From Diploscapter coronatus (lineage: Eukaryota; Nematoda; Chromadorea; Rhabditida; Rhabditidae): 64,000 nt of DNA. The notes under the pieces were generated by a model. The model saw nothing but the letters and a program-made list of their open reading frames with translations, was not told the origin of the DNA and ran no database searches. The stretch covers positions 6,285,201 through 6,349,200 of the forward strand of contig OZ038422.1 of assembly GCA_964036155.1 (NCBI GenBank), in the 5' to 3' direction. The position numbers and the translations under genes were made by a program. Within the stretch, counting starts at the first letter, position 1. The number at the start of each line of letters is the position of its first letter. Below, piece after piece: positions 23,101 to 36,098 of this stretch.

Positions 23101-26100
23101 CTTGAAAATATGATTGAACTTGAAGGTTTTGCATTCATTTGTATTTGGCCTTATGAAAATTTTGATTCAAGCATTCTTGGACCACTTTCTCGGTTTAAAA
23201 AAGAACTGATAAAAATGTAATCTAAAAGATTTCACCGTTTTCATGAGTTGCTCGATGACGAAAACGGTCATCGTTAGAACGGTACCGATGAAGAACAAGA
23301 CGGCGAAAATAATTATGAAGGCTAGTGCAGGGATGGTGAACATTCGCTGCAGGATGTAGGCGTATTGGATCGCGGAAATTCTGAAACAACAGGGTCGATT
23401 GAAAAAGAGGAAACGATTGACATACCCATAAACGATGAAGAGCAGGACATAAGCGCCGAAAATCTGAGGATCGTAGGTGAAGTCTTTGATGCCGAATATC
23501 AGGTAGATCAACATTATCACGATCACTGCCAAGATGTAAATGCTCTGGAATCGAATAAAGTTCAAATATCTTTGGATTATTGTAAGTTAAAGAAACATGA
23601 CAGAACTGAGAAAAGAAAAGATGGTGAGAAAAATAGTCGTAACTTCGTAATGAGATGGGGTATCATTTTGTAAGAAATACTGTGAAAAAAGTAGAAATAG
23701 TAGTTTTTCATACCAAGTCATAAACGAATCCAGCGATCCAGTAAGTCCTCTTTCTCAGCCCACTAACGATCTGCAGATGGAGCGAGTCGGAGACCCTGTC
23801 CTCGATGATGAACTGGATGAACGCGGCAGGGATCATGCACAGGGTCAGGATCAGCACGATCACTCGCATTGTCACTACCTTCTGGCTGCAAATAGGATAT
23901 TTATCATTTTTATTTAATTGAAAAAATGAAACATTTAGGAGGCTCTATGATTTGATAGAACTTGAATTGAAAATATGTAATTTTTTGAAGAGTTAAAATA
24001 AAAATTGTAATCAATGAATGGATTTTTCTATCTTGCAGGAAACCGCCTACATAGTAGCAGAGTCGAATGCATCCTTAACCGTCCGATTCATTGGGTTGTT
24101 GTACGTCAGAATCTCGATGTGGGTTGCATCTGAAAATTTATGGTATTTTTTCGAAACAAAAAAATTTTACCTTCTATCGAAATGGCTCTGAGCAGCGCAT
24201 TCGTGATTTCGCTGTTTTGAATCGCAACTGAGGGCCAGACTTTGTTGTTGAACCACACCTGAAATTTTTCTTACAGCAAAAGTTTTAAGTGGTAATTTTA
24301 AAGTTACGGCATGATAGTGCAAAGTTAAAAATATGACGAAAGTATAAAATAAAAAATTCCATCATATCAGAATTACATATTTGGAATTTCAAATTGAATT
24401 CAAATCCTACTTTGACATTTTCCTTGGTTTCCATGTTATCGATGAGTGTGTCGACCAGAACAGTCATGTTGATTCCCTGCGTGAAGGGATCATTCAGATG
24501 CGTCTGGTTGCCCTGTTCTCCCGTGTAGTTGATCTTCAGCTCTTCGGCACTCTGCCGCAGTGTTACAATCAAATCAGCCCAGCCAATTTTTTCGGAGGTC
24601 GAATTCATTTGCGAGGCTCGGAGACTGATGTGGCCGAGGGAGAAACCGCCCAGGCTAGAAATGGAAAAATGATGATTCGGATAGGAAAATAAAGTCTATA
24701 ATTGACGGAGTGATTTTTTTTATCAAATGATAGAATATTTTCTTTCAGAAAAACGATCCTTGTCGCTGTCACGTGACAAAAATCAATTCGTCTAATGATA
24801 GTCGATGATGAAAAAGACATGACTTTCTCCGCAAATTGAGCAAAATGAGATCTTTTCTTATGCTATTTTTAAAGAAACATTTCTAATTACAACTATTAAC
24901 TCACAAGAATAAATCATCGATAGCCCCATTGACGGCGTCCTTTTTGTTCCGTCTGGTGGTCATCCGCATCTGGGAGATGTTCCGGTAGCTCAGATCCCAC
25001 ACTCGGTCGGATGTGTTCAGTCTCAACATCGGCAGATCGCCCATCGGGAAATCGCTCTGAACAAACCAATTGAAGGGATAAAAATGACAAACAGAATTTT
25101 TTTTTTAATTTGTGAAATAGTTATTCACAGTTCGATGCTTTCAAAAGTGTCGAGAAGCTTTTCAAATCTAATAAAGCTAAAATGATAGATATCGGCTCTG
25201 ATCTATCAGCAATTAAAAAATCATGATTGTCTGAAAATTTTCTATAGATAGGGGAAGTAGCTGTCTTCGTGTACATTTGAAAACCGAATTACCAAATCTC
25301 TCATAAAAACGAGAAGAGCTGCCCTACCGAAGTGCAATTCCATCCGAAGTCTGCAGTGGGGGAGCAGGCGCAGTAGACGTTCTGCTCGTTGTAGTCTATG
25401 TCCGTCCCGTTCTGGCCGAAGTCAAATTCGCCTTCCGCCGCTCCGAAATCACACGTCACATCTGCCACTTTTCTGCGAAAATATTCGGTCATAATCTTTT
25501 TCCCTTCTTTTCCAGTTAGTCGAGTTAGTTTCATAGCAAAATTGATCATTGATCATTTTTGTAAAGAAATTTTTTTGAAAAAATCCGTATAAAGTGACAA
25601 AGGGCAAGAATCATGGACGTGCAATAGTTTCATGCTTCAAGCATCCCATAAATTATCCAAAGCTGTCATTCCGAGAACTCGGAGACTTTTCACTCCTGCA
25701 ATTTTCCTTCTATTCTATATCCATTATTGCAAAAAATAACCGAAAAGACGATAGAAGAGAAAGAAAAAATGGTAGAACTTTGATTAGGAAAACTTGCACG
25801 AGTTTGCTGAATCATTGAAAACATGCCAAGAATAAGCAGATATCGTTAATGAAGGAAGTTTTAGTGTCGCATTTTCACTCTAAAAATGCTTTTCGACATT
25901 CCTACGTGGCATAACTTCATAGCTCAGTTAGTTTTTACAAGCCTGTCCCTAGCGCTTTTTGTAAACCTACCTAGTCATATCATTCCTTGTTTTGAAATAC
26001 TTTCTCATTTTGTGCATGTCTTCGCTGAGTTTATCGCTAAAATTACACCACACTTCAATAAACAACATAAGGGAATAAGCTACAAATACAGTTTTCGATA

Positions 26101-29100
26101 ACTAAACTTCAATAAGAAAACACTTCTGAAAATCGGATCTCGAAAGCTATTCTTCATAAATGGCGACAACAACGGATAATATCGGACTCGACTTTGAACA
26201 ACTGTGCAGAAGTATGCTAATTCCAGAAAGGACCTACTGTAGATATCCATCGTCGACACAGCGAACTCCCAGACCAGGCGGTTTGAGCAGAGATTCTGTC
26301 ATTCGGTAGGACAGGGAAGATGAGTTACGGTCCCATAGACTGAAAATCATAAGTTCGATGACAAATATTCAGAAAATTAGAAACGTTACAATTTATAAAA
26401 AAAAAAATGTCTGCAGCATCAAAACATTATCAAATTTCATTTTAAAAAAAATATCTAAAGAAATGCGTTTTATATAAGCTCAAAATGATCTTTCGTCACT
26501 GTGCAAAACTATCGCGTGTCGATGATATTACTTCTCCAATTGTGTAAGAAGAAACAGAGCAAAACTGATTTACCTAATATAGACATCGGTAGTGTCGCCG
26601 AAGAGCGGTCTGACGAGAGGCAGATTGTTCTGTGCAGTGGTCGTCCCCTCTGGGGCTGTCGAGTCAAGGTTCTGAATGGCGATGTAGGCCTCGCAGCTGA
26701 GGATCAGCAGGATTGGGACTATCACCTGAAATTGTAAACATTTTTGATATTTCAGCTACTTTTCTTTTCCGGAATTTCACTACATTTCGGAGGTTTATAT
26801 TTAACGCAACGGAGGAGTTAAGAACTGCTTCCTAATTTCATACTATTTCACTTGCATTTACTACGAAATTCTGTCATTGTATCATTTCGTCAAATCCACA
26901 TTGCTTTTCGTCTCGTTTTAGTTCTCAAATGAAAAATTTTAGATTCGAACCTGATAGAAGAAGTGGAATAGACTTCGTTTGGTCCAGTGAACGCGACACG
27001 TGATGAGGGCCTTGAAATGCGACCAGAACAGACACCAACCGGCTAGACGGGGAGACGAGGAATCCAGTTCTGGAGGGCAGAAATTAGACACAGAAATAGG
27101 ATAAAAAATAATCGTACCTTCAATTTTGGTGAGTCCATTTGTGTGTGCCTCGTGAACATTTTCAGTCGAATGGGAGGTGGATGCGGAGTTGTTGCTGTTG
27201 AGCGAACTCGATGTTGCAGCCAGACTCGAGCCGCTACTCGGACACGGAATCAGATTCCTCTTATCTTCTGGCTTTCTGAAATATGATTAAATGTAACATA
27301 TGAGGAAACAGAAGAATTCAATTAGAGATGCGTTGATGATAAAGTTATATTACTAAAGTTCGAAATTTTTGGAATATTATGAACTCAAAAGTTCTAATCC
27401 GAAAATTGAGAGATGAATTTTCTTAAAAAACACAACAACAATAATGGACTAACTTCTTCTGGAACTTCTTCCTCAGCTTCGAGATCCAAACGAATCGTTC
27501 TGCTTTTTGCACTTGATATTCTCGCTGAGGGGCGAGGCGAATGAAAATCTGAATATCCAAATTTTTGATAAATGAATAAGGTGAAGAGCTTGCATATTTT
27601 AGGAGAAAAGATAAAGACGATAATCGAAATTTCTCAAAGACGAAATGTACCTGTTGCAAATTGGGTGCCGAAATGCCGTAATCGCCTAGATTCAACTCTC
27701 GGCAGCGAGTGTCCAACCAGACGAAGAATTTCTCGAGAGTTTCCGAGTCGATGTCGATTGGAATTCTGCAAAGGAAATGTAATTTTCATGAGGGCTAAAT
27801 AGTTGGCTCACAGGAAAATGAGTTCGTCTTCGTTTTCGTCGAGGAATTGAATGGAGAGAATCGGCTGCGAGAGGATCTCCTCGATTGCTGGATTATAGAC
27901 TCCCGAGCGCTCCTGAAAATCCAGCACTTAGAAAAGATCAATGCCTATAGATAGACAAGATTAAATTTCAACAACTAATAAAAATAGTAATAAAGGTTGT
28001 TATTCACCAATTTTTGAGATAAAAATCAACCGATTTTTAAACCAGCTCAGCAGACAATTTGAAAGAATAGAGAAGTGTAATGAAAAACAAATTATTTACA
28101 TTTTTGCAGATGATGAGATTGAGATTCTGTCCATATCGATTTTTGAGGAAGACCGAGGAGCCGAGGGACACGAGTTTGCCTTCGGACAGAATCGCGATGC
28201 GGTCGGACAGTACATCGGCCTCGTCCATGTGGTGCGTCGAGAGAAGGATCGTGCGGCCTGAATACATTGGAGCATAGAGCTTTGAATGAATAGGGATTTT
28301 GGCAATATGAAGTTCATGCAAGCTCGCAAAATGATTGTAGATAAGTGGACTAAAAATTGTTTTCATTTGTTGAAATTGGGGTAAATTTAAGAATCTTTGG
28401 AAAAAACTCTCAACTGACCAGTTTTATTTCTCTGCAGCAATTTCCAGATCTCCTTCCTGGCAGTAACGTCCACGCCTGCAGTCGGCTCGTCCAGGATCAC
28501 GAATTTAGACCCACCAATCAGTGCTATGCCTATTGACAAACGGCGTTTCATTCCTCCTAAAACGAAAAAAGATTCTTTCAAATAAAACGTGAAAAGTTAT
28601 GATTTCACGTTTTATCTCCTGATTTGCGGTTATATGTAATGTGAGAAAATGAAAAATAGGAGAAAATATAGGAAATAAATCCCGAAGAAAATTAGCATAG
28701 GCAATTTTTACCTGACAACGTTCCAGCCAGAGCGTCCCGTTTGTGAGTCAGACTGACGCTTTCGAGAATTTCATCGACTTGCTGAAATAATTTTATCATT
28801 TTCATAGCTTGTCCTCAACTTGCCTGATTAACTTCCGAATTGCTGGCTCCCTTGATGACGGCGAAGAATTTCAATTGTTCAGCCACTGTCAAACTGAAAG
28901 GACTGGCATTTTTACAAAAAGTAAGACAACTACGTGTTTATAAAACACGCTAAGATATAACGTAAAAAGATCTTCTATCCTGCTCAATTTTGAATATCTT
29001 ACTTTTCCAAAATAGTAGAAAAACATCTTACTGCGTGAAAAGTACATTGTGCTGCGGACAGAGACCCAGAACATTCCTGACTCTGCGCAGATCTGACCGA

Positions 29101-32100
29101 ATGTCGAAGCCGTAGATGCGCGCTGTGCCTGACGAGGGCTTGTAGAAGCCACACAACAGGGACCTGAAAGTGATAATTAGTTACCATGATTTCATCGATG
29201 GAGGAGAACATATTTTGAAAAGTAAGAAATTGAAATTTTTTATCTTCAAAAGAGACTATTTTCGAATTGTGAAAAGAAAAAGTTACCTAGAAGATAGGCT
29301 AATTTTAAATTTACGAAGACATCAAGGAATTGCATGGTAGTAATAGAAATTAAAAGATCTTACATAGTAGTTGTCTTGCCAGCCCCGTTATGCCCCAATA
29401 GAGCAGTGATACTCGATTCGTACAGCCTCAGATGCAGATTGTCGAGGGCCTTCGTCCCGTTGCTGTAGATCTTCGACAGGCCAGAAATGTGGACTGTCAT
29501 CTTCTGGCCGACTGGCTCTGATTCGAACGAGTCCGAAGCTGAAATCAAAATGATTAAAGTTGAACATTTCAGTTGCGAATAATTGTGCCCTAAAGAGATA
29601 AGAAGGTGGAACAGCGTATAGAAGAGAAATGACGTTTGGGCAAAATACTCATTCGTGGAACAAAGGTACCCCAGCCAACATGTTAAGAATGAGGCAATAA
29701 CTGAAGCGAAATCGAAAGAAAAAAGCAATGATAAATAAAAACCGAGCCATAACCTAATACTTTTGTAGGTTCAAAATCTGGGAGTATTCCAAAATTTAAA
29801 GATAGTCTTATCCTTTGAAAGCAACCAGTATACAATAAGATGACGAGAGCTCTTCTCCCTACTCTAGCATACCTTGCGTATCGCTAAATCTAAGTCTCGT
29901 CATCTCGTCATTTACGAATTTCGTACTTTAAACGAAGATAACACAATGCTAAAAAATCTTAATTTGAGCCTTACCAGGAATGGACTCAAACTGATCTCCA
30001 ATGTCGTTGACCTCATTCCCCCTTGAACTCGGAAGCCAGTACGACAGGGTGAACGGGAAGTACCACTTGCGACCGACTCCGTATGCTCCTGAAAAATACA
30101 AAAATAAAAAATAAATAACGATGTTGATCACCAGGGAAGATAGCACTAATGTACCAGGCTGCAATTAAGCAGAATACCGTCTGACAAGCCAAAGCAACGA
30201 AGACGGAGGTCAGACCAATTCCGTAGTCTGAAAAAAGATTGATGGCGTAAAGTTTATGAAAAATGGGATTCGTAAATTTTGAAAAGGGAAAAAGGCGTGA
30301 AAATGAACGGATATCGAAAACTTTGGTGTAGGCTTGGTTGCTGAAGGTCTAATCTTTAGCGAACGAGTAAAAGTGAGAAAATGTGAGACTAAAATACTCG
30401 CATTTGAGAACTTTATTTGAGCTGTTAGTTTTAAAAAGTGAAGAATTAGAATACCTTTGAGCCAAATTTTGTGGAATTCACTCCAATGCGCCTCGTCGAT
30501 TTCGTTGGCTTTGCCCAACATCAGAGTGCCGTAACCAAGAGCGCTCTGGGGAAGGATCAGCTGGAAAATTCAATAAGTCACACAAATTTTTTTTTTAAAT
30601 ACCGTAAACTTAGTGAAAGTTGAATCTTTGTTCTTCTTCGACAGGTAGAAAGGGTAGAAGAACAGAAAATAGATCACGCATCTGAAAAAAATCCAGAAAT
30701 TTCCGAATAAGAAAACAACCCTTACGTGACAGCAGCAGAAATGTTGGCATTCGTGAAGAAGGTGGTGAGCAGTGCGGAGAAGGAGATCGACGAGAAAACG
30801 AACAGAGTGAAGAACACTAGCAGCAGGGTGATGTCCGTATGTGGGTAGATGTTACCGTACTGCAAAGTGTTTATTTCAAAATGGGCATCTCATGAGGAGA
30901 TGATACAAAAAAATATGGTAGTTTCGACTAATATCTCTTCGAATAAGGCAAAAATGAGATTCTTTGTATTTCGAGCATGACTCTTTTTGAATGCTGAACA
31001 TCGATAAGAAAAGTTCAAAAACGAATAAAAGGATGAGTGGAAAGTGTGAGCCTTGCTGCTCAATGAAATTCTTTAGGAAAGTCACTCACCACCAGAAGTA
31101 CCGAGATGAGAATGACGGAGACGATGTTGAGAACGAAAGAGACGCTCGCCCAGGACAGGAAATGGATTGCGTCGCCCAAACCCATGATTCGCATGTGCTC
31201 CTGAAAAGACAGTAAGACGATCAATGAGAAGAATCTATTCGATAGATTCGAACCTTCAATTTCTGTTCCTTTTCGTAGACGATGTTTTTGACGAGGAGCA
31301 TGGCAGGCACGATGAAGGACAGCAGAACGAACAGGCCCAGGAAATTCTCCACGTTGAAGCTGAAAACCGTAGATGCTCAAGATTTTAAAAATTCATGAAT
31401 GCAAGATGAAAAAGTACAGATATTTTACATAAATAAAATGCAAGGTTTGAGTGATCTCTTATCTGATGTATTTTTAAAAGAAATAAAATCTTCTCAAACT
31501 TCTACCTATCTTTGAAAACACACGGATACGGTTCTTGCTGCGCATAAATTCCCATCTCCGGCTTGATTCCCGTCGTTAACTCGATTAGAGCTCGATCCAC
31601 TGCTTCTGAAAATCATTGTTTCTATCATCTCCTACCGAAAACTTCCAACCTTGCAGAAAAGAGAACCCGTAAGTGATGTATTTGAGATCGCGAAATGGCA
31701 TGTTTCGGTCGAAGATGTTCCGAGACCCGTCCGTCACGTCGTTGGTCGCTAAAAATTAGAAAATTCATTAAAAAAAAGTTTCACTTCTACTGGAACACAG
31801 AAAAAGTCATGAGATAATTAGATTGGATTATTGTTCCAAAACACTTTTAAAATTGAAAATGCTTCATGTCATATCTATGACAAGCTATTATTATCTATGA
31901 AAATTATTTTTTTTTAAATAAGAAAGAAAAGAAAAATGCGAACTCACTATCAACCATGCTGGAGACATGTCTGATCTGGTAGGTGGTGTCCTCGGTGAAA
32001 TATTCGCCTGTCGAATTGGAGAAATCGAAGACGAGTCCGGAAAAATACTGGCCGTATTGCTGCAGGCAGACCGCAGTCTCTTCCAGCTCGGAGGCATTCG

Positions 32101-35100
32101 ACACGATTCGGAAACGGTCAACCAACACGCACTAGAAACAAACAAGTGACATCATTGAAATGTTGAAATGCTTACAGAGATAGATTGAGAAAAGTAAATA
32201 CTCATTTGCACTACACATCTGAGTTATGAATCCAGAGGAAACATAGGACTTTTAGGAAACGTTTGTGAGTGTTTCAGTTCTAGTTGAGAAAAAAATAAAG
32301 AAAAATCTCGTAAAAGTACTCTTAGACTTGCAGAAAATAGGTGTATTTTTTCTTAAATCTTACATCCAAAAACTGATCGACTTGTCTCACAGCACTACCA
32401 GTCAAATTGCCCAGAGAATATGGGTCATCTATTCCTTTGAAGGCGTGTTCCAGGAAGAATTTGAATGGCTTGAGGAGCGGGGAGAGGATCGGCGGCAAGG
32501 GGTGAGAGCCGTTGAGATACAGCAGGATGTTCTGCAACAGCAAGCAATAAATTCGGCATTGAAAAAAGACGAAGTTGTGATGTAAAATGTACATTGCCAC
32601 CAAATCAGTGAAAATAAAAAAAAAGTGAAGAAATAGCATTGAGAACAATGCGCTCGCAATAAAAAATAGCTTTACCTCAGCAGCCTTGTTTAATTGACTG
32701 TTCTGCAGAGCCAACTGCAAGTCAGGGGCCATTTCGGGGTAGTCAAACAGCTGATCGCGGACATAGGCGAACAGACGGAGAGGCTCGTTTAGCTGCGAAG
32801 AAGAACATTATTATTATTATTATTATTGTGATTCGTGAACGAGAAAAATCTCAATCTTGAACCTCAACATTTTTAAAAAGCGAAAGAAAATTCTCTACTT
32901 TTCATTGAAAAAGAATCAAAATGCTCACCAAATTGACGAGTTCTCTAACAGCGCTGTTGTCAGGAGTGACGAGGATGTAGCCCTGCAGCATGGGTTTCAG
33001 TTGGCGCAGGAAGAATGAATCAATCGATGAGCAATTCTCTGCAAAATCGAAACTTGACAGTATCTTGTTGAAAAATTCATCGACATCGATTTTTCTTTTT
33101 CGATATTTCATGCCCAGAAGATAGCATAGAATGACAAGAGTGTAGTTTCAAGATGATCAAACAGATAGAAAACTCATTTCGAAGCATAATGCTCGATATT
33201 AAAGCTTTGCCCATTCCATACCAGAATTCACGTTGAATAAACAAAACAAAAAGCCACCAAAGTTGGCATTTTTCCCAAAAAGAACAAACTCACGATGATG
33301 CACAGTAACGTTGAGACAGGTCTTGTTCTGATCGCTTTCCTCTCCTGGTACTACTTTCTCGATGTACCTGAAAAGACTAGTCCTTTTCCGATAGAAAGTT
33401 AAATTATACTCGACGAGTTTCTTCTGCATTTTGTCGAAAGGAGTCTGGATTTTGCTCTGATCCGAGCCAGACGGTTGGACCATTCCGTTCAATGAAGTCG
33501 CTGAAAATGCGACTTATAAATTTCAGCTTCGTGAAATAAGAAATAGAAATCGAACTTATATTTAGAAGTTTTGAAAGAAAAATCGAAAACTCACAAGTCG
33601 GATCGACTCCGCAGAAGACGTATTTGACGATGGAGTCCCATGTGATTTCTTTCCACTTTTGGATCGCTTCGAATATCGGTTGATCTTGCAATTTGAGCAG
33701 AGTGAGTATTTTGGGAATGAGATCGCTGTATGGAATGGACGACCCGTTTGTCAGAGTTATACCCTGAAATTGAAGAATTCCAATAAAAAGATAAAATCTT
33801 TGGAAAAGATCTCGGCATAAGAGAAAACTAGTCGAGAAAGGAAAAAAGAAAAAAAGAAAAATTACCGCATGATTATTCGAATCGGCAGTGAGATTGGCGA
33901 ATGCATCAGCCCACTGATACACCTGTATGTCGCATAGTTGATCGAGCTCGTCGTTTGAAAATGAAGTTCTGGAAAATATTCCGTAAACAAAAATAGAGAA
34001 AGTGAAAATACCCGTTGGGAAAGGTGAAACTCTGCTCGAAAATGGCCCTGTCGCACATCAAAGGCAAAATGTCCGTTGAACTGCCGAAAATCAGACTAAT
34101 AGGATCGTAAGGCTGAAAGAAAATCGATAAGAGGCAGAAAAGTAAATCTAAAAAGTGAAAAACGGTGTTAGAAAATAATTCACTACCTTATGCAATGTAT
34201 TTCCTTTCTCTTTTCTTTCATTAGATTGTTTTTATTGCAAAGTATCACTTATTATTCGCGTTCTCGATAATAATAAAATCGACCTACCACATTCTCTATC
34301 TGCCTGAAGAACTCTTGCTGAGGAGTGGCTGTGAAGAGTTTGGCTGTCAGTTCGGGAGGCAGATTCAGAGAGGCTGCTGTCGAATTCGAGGCAGCGGCTG
34401 GATCGCGGAACAACTGAAAAGGTATTACTCGAGAATTTTCGAAAGGAAAATATTATTTCAAATTTGAAAATACTCATGATTTTTTCACAAAACAGTTACA
34501 ATTTTAATAGTAGCCCTCAACACGGATGAGATTTAGTGAAATTTTGGTAGACGACTACCGATATTATCATGAAGTTTGCACATCTGTTTCAGATCCGTTA
34601 AATTTTCGAATAAAAAATTCGCAATGGAATCAAAGACTAACATGGTTGAACTGCGTTGGGACCTTGAAGGACGTCATGTTCATGTCCGCGATGAGATTGA
34701 TCAGACTCGTCACTTCTTCTGCGAATTTCTGAAATTCCACTGGATGCTTTCCAATCCAATTCAGCTGCATCGTCGAATAATACAGGAAATCCACGACTCT
34801 GAAATTTACTTCTTTGAGTTGTCAGTTTGTAAGCATTTTTCGGCTCATCATGAAAAGCATTCTACCCGAGTTGTCAAGTTTTTTTTTTTTTCAGAAAAAA
34901 TGCACTTTTATTTCTAATATACAATTTTATAGAAAGTTGAATATGTTGCTGATATTTTCTTCCCCTCAAATTTTTCATTGATTCCAAATTGAAAATGGTT
35001 AATCGTAAATGGTCAGATTTACAAGCTGTCGTCAATTCCCCCGTATTACTAAGAGCTTCTCCGTTAACACCCTGATAAGTAGATCCGTATGAATGACTCA

Positions 35101-35945
35101 CATGGACTCGTTCTGTGCAGTGGCATTGTTGATCTGTGCTGTCTCGTCTCCAGTTGTGGGGGACAGATTGCACTCATTCGATATCGAGCAGAGCAGCGAG
35201 TGGACGAACGGAAGCAGGCCTGCCGAGGGGAACGCCTTCGAGTCGTAGTGACCTGCAGAATATCGATAAAAAAATGTTCAACAAAATATCACTGTCATAA
35301 CGAAATATAATTTGGTCTTCGAAAATTTCATTTTAAAAAAATTTACAAACGCTATTTTCTTTTAGAAACGGAATAATCTTCAGAAAGTTTCAAACAGCTA
35401 TTTTGGTGTAAGTTTTGAAAATCAGAAATGTAACGACCACAGTATCAAATGTCCAAAAGCCAACAGTTTCTAGTTCCCATTATTTTTGATGATTCTTTTC
35501 TGCTCACAGTGTGTGGAGGCGATTGTGAAATCGCGTGTCCTGACGAGTGCCAAAATGGCGAATAGCAGAACGGGGACGAGCAGCTCGATCGCCAGCCAGA
35601 CCTGCAAACAACAAGGAAATTAGTCGATCATCATTATGATTCATCTCATTTTTAGTCGGCTAAAATAAGCAAACGCTGATATTTCAAGTTAAGATAAAAT
35701 GGCGATGATCTTCTAAACGTTTAACAGTATGTTCAGAGGCGAATTACATTGAAACATGAAACTTGTTGGCGAAGTTGTGATGAACCTTGTAGGAAAAATC
35801 CATCGGTAGTGAGTCAATCAGTAAATTTTTAAATAGTCCATCCTAGTTAATCCTTTTCACAGAAAAAAAAACCAACCTTTTGCCGTTTCTTGATGAGTAT
35901 ATTCTTCCAGAGGAGATACCGCAGCTGCCTCCGGAAAGTGGTCAT
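20129..35945 (-). CDS. full-length ABCA-family (ABT) transporter, 55 exons
   Basis: Fifty-five exons from 35877-35945 to 20129-20221 sum to 6,795 nt (2,264 residues) with all phases consistent, close to the roughly 2,260 residues of human ABCA1. ABCA proteins are full transporters or floppases moving phospholipids and sterols across membranes. The N-terminus ([10 protein letters not shown], then a membrane helix) and the first lumenal loop ([16 protein letters not shown]) are ABCA hallmarks. Membrane block 1 spans residues ~640-880. NBD1 (~895-1130): Walker [12 protein letters not shown] (29364-29400), [11 protein letters not shown], signature [10 protein letters not shown], Walker [12 protein letters not shown], switch STHHMDEAD. 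Membrane half 2 spans ~1315-1890 with a large extracellular loop. NBD2: [48 protein letters not shown]. It ends with the family's C-terminal pattern [13 protein letters not shown]. Both ATP sites look intact. Its length favours an ABCA1/abt-2-like member over ced-7, but the orthologue is not established. Confidence 0.95.
22762..22779. repeat. T homopolymer (18 T) in ABCA intron
   Basis: An unbroken run of 18 T on the + strand in the intron between ABCA exons 22887-23019 and 22500-22659. Likely length-variable. Confidence 0.9.
32808..32827. repeat. (ATT)n trinucleotide repeat in ABCA intron
   Basis: About six ATT units in the intron just upstream (in the gene's direction) of exon 32676-32792. 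Confidence 0.85.
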
Positions 35946-36098
35946 TTTGTTGGGTAACCGATTGAATTCCCCTTCCCACGAACTGTCAGACTCTGTCTCT
36001 GTCTCTGCTTCACTCGATCTGTTAGAACAGCTCTTGATTATTATCGATAAATCTGAGGAGACATTTGCAGACGAGTCACTCCACTCTGACGATCGAGT
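35946..36098 (-). other. open 5' extension of ABCA exon 1 (leader or N-terminal extension)
   Basis: Reading upstream from the chosen ATG (35945), the frame stays open for 51 codons up to an AATTTCAG acceptor just above 36098. The translation is Ser/Glu/Thr-rich (for example SSEAETETESDSSWEGEF). Family members normally begin at the [10 protein letters not shown] block, so the start at 35945 is preferred and this stretch is read as 5' UTR. A longer isoform starting in an upstream exon is equally allowed by the sequence. Confidence 0.4.
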
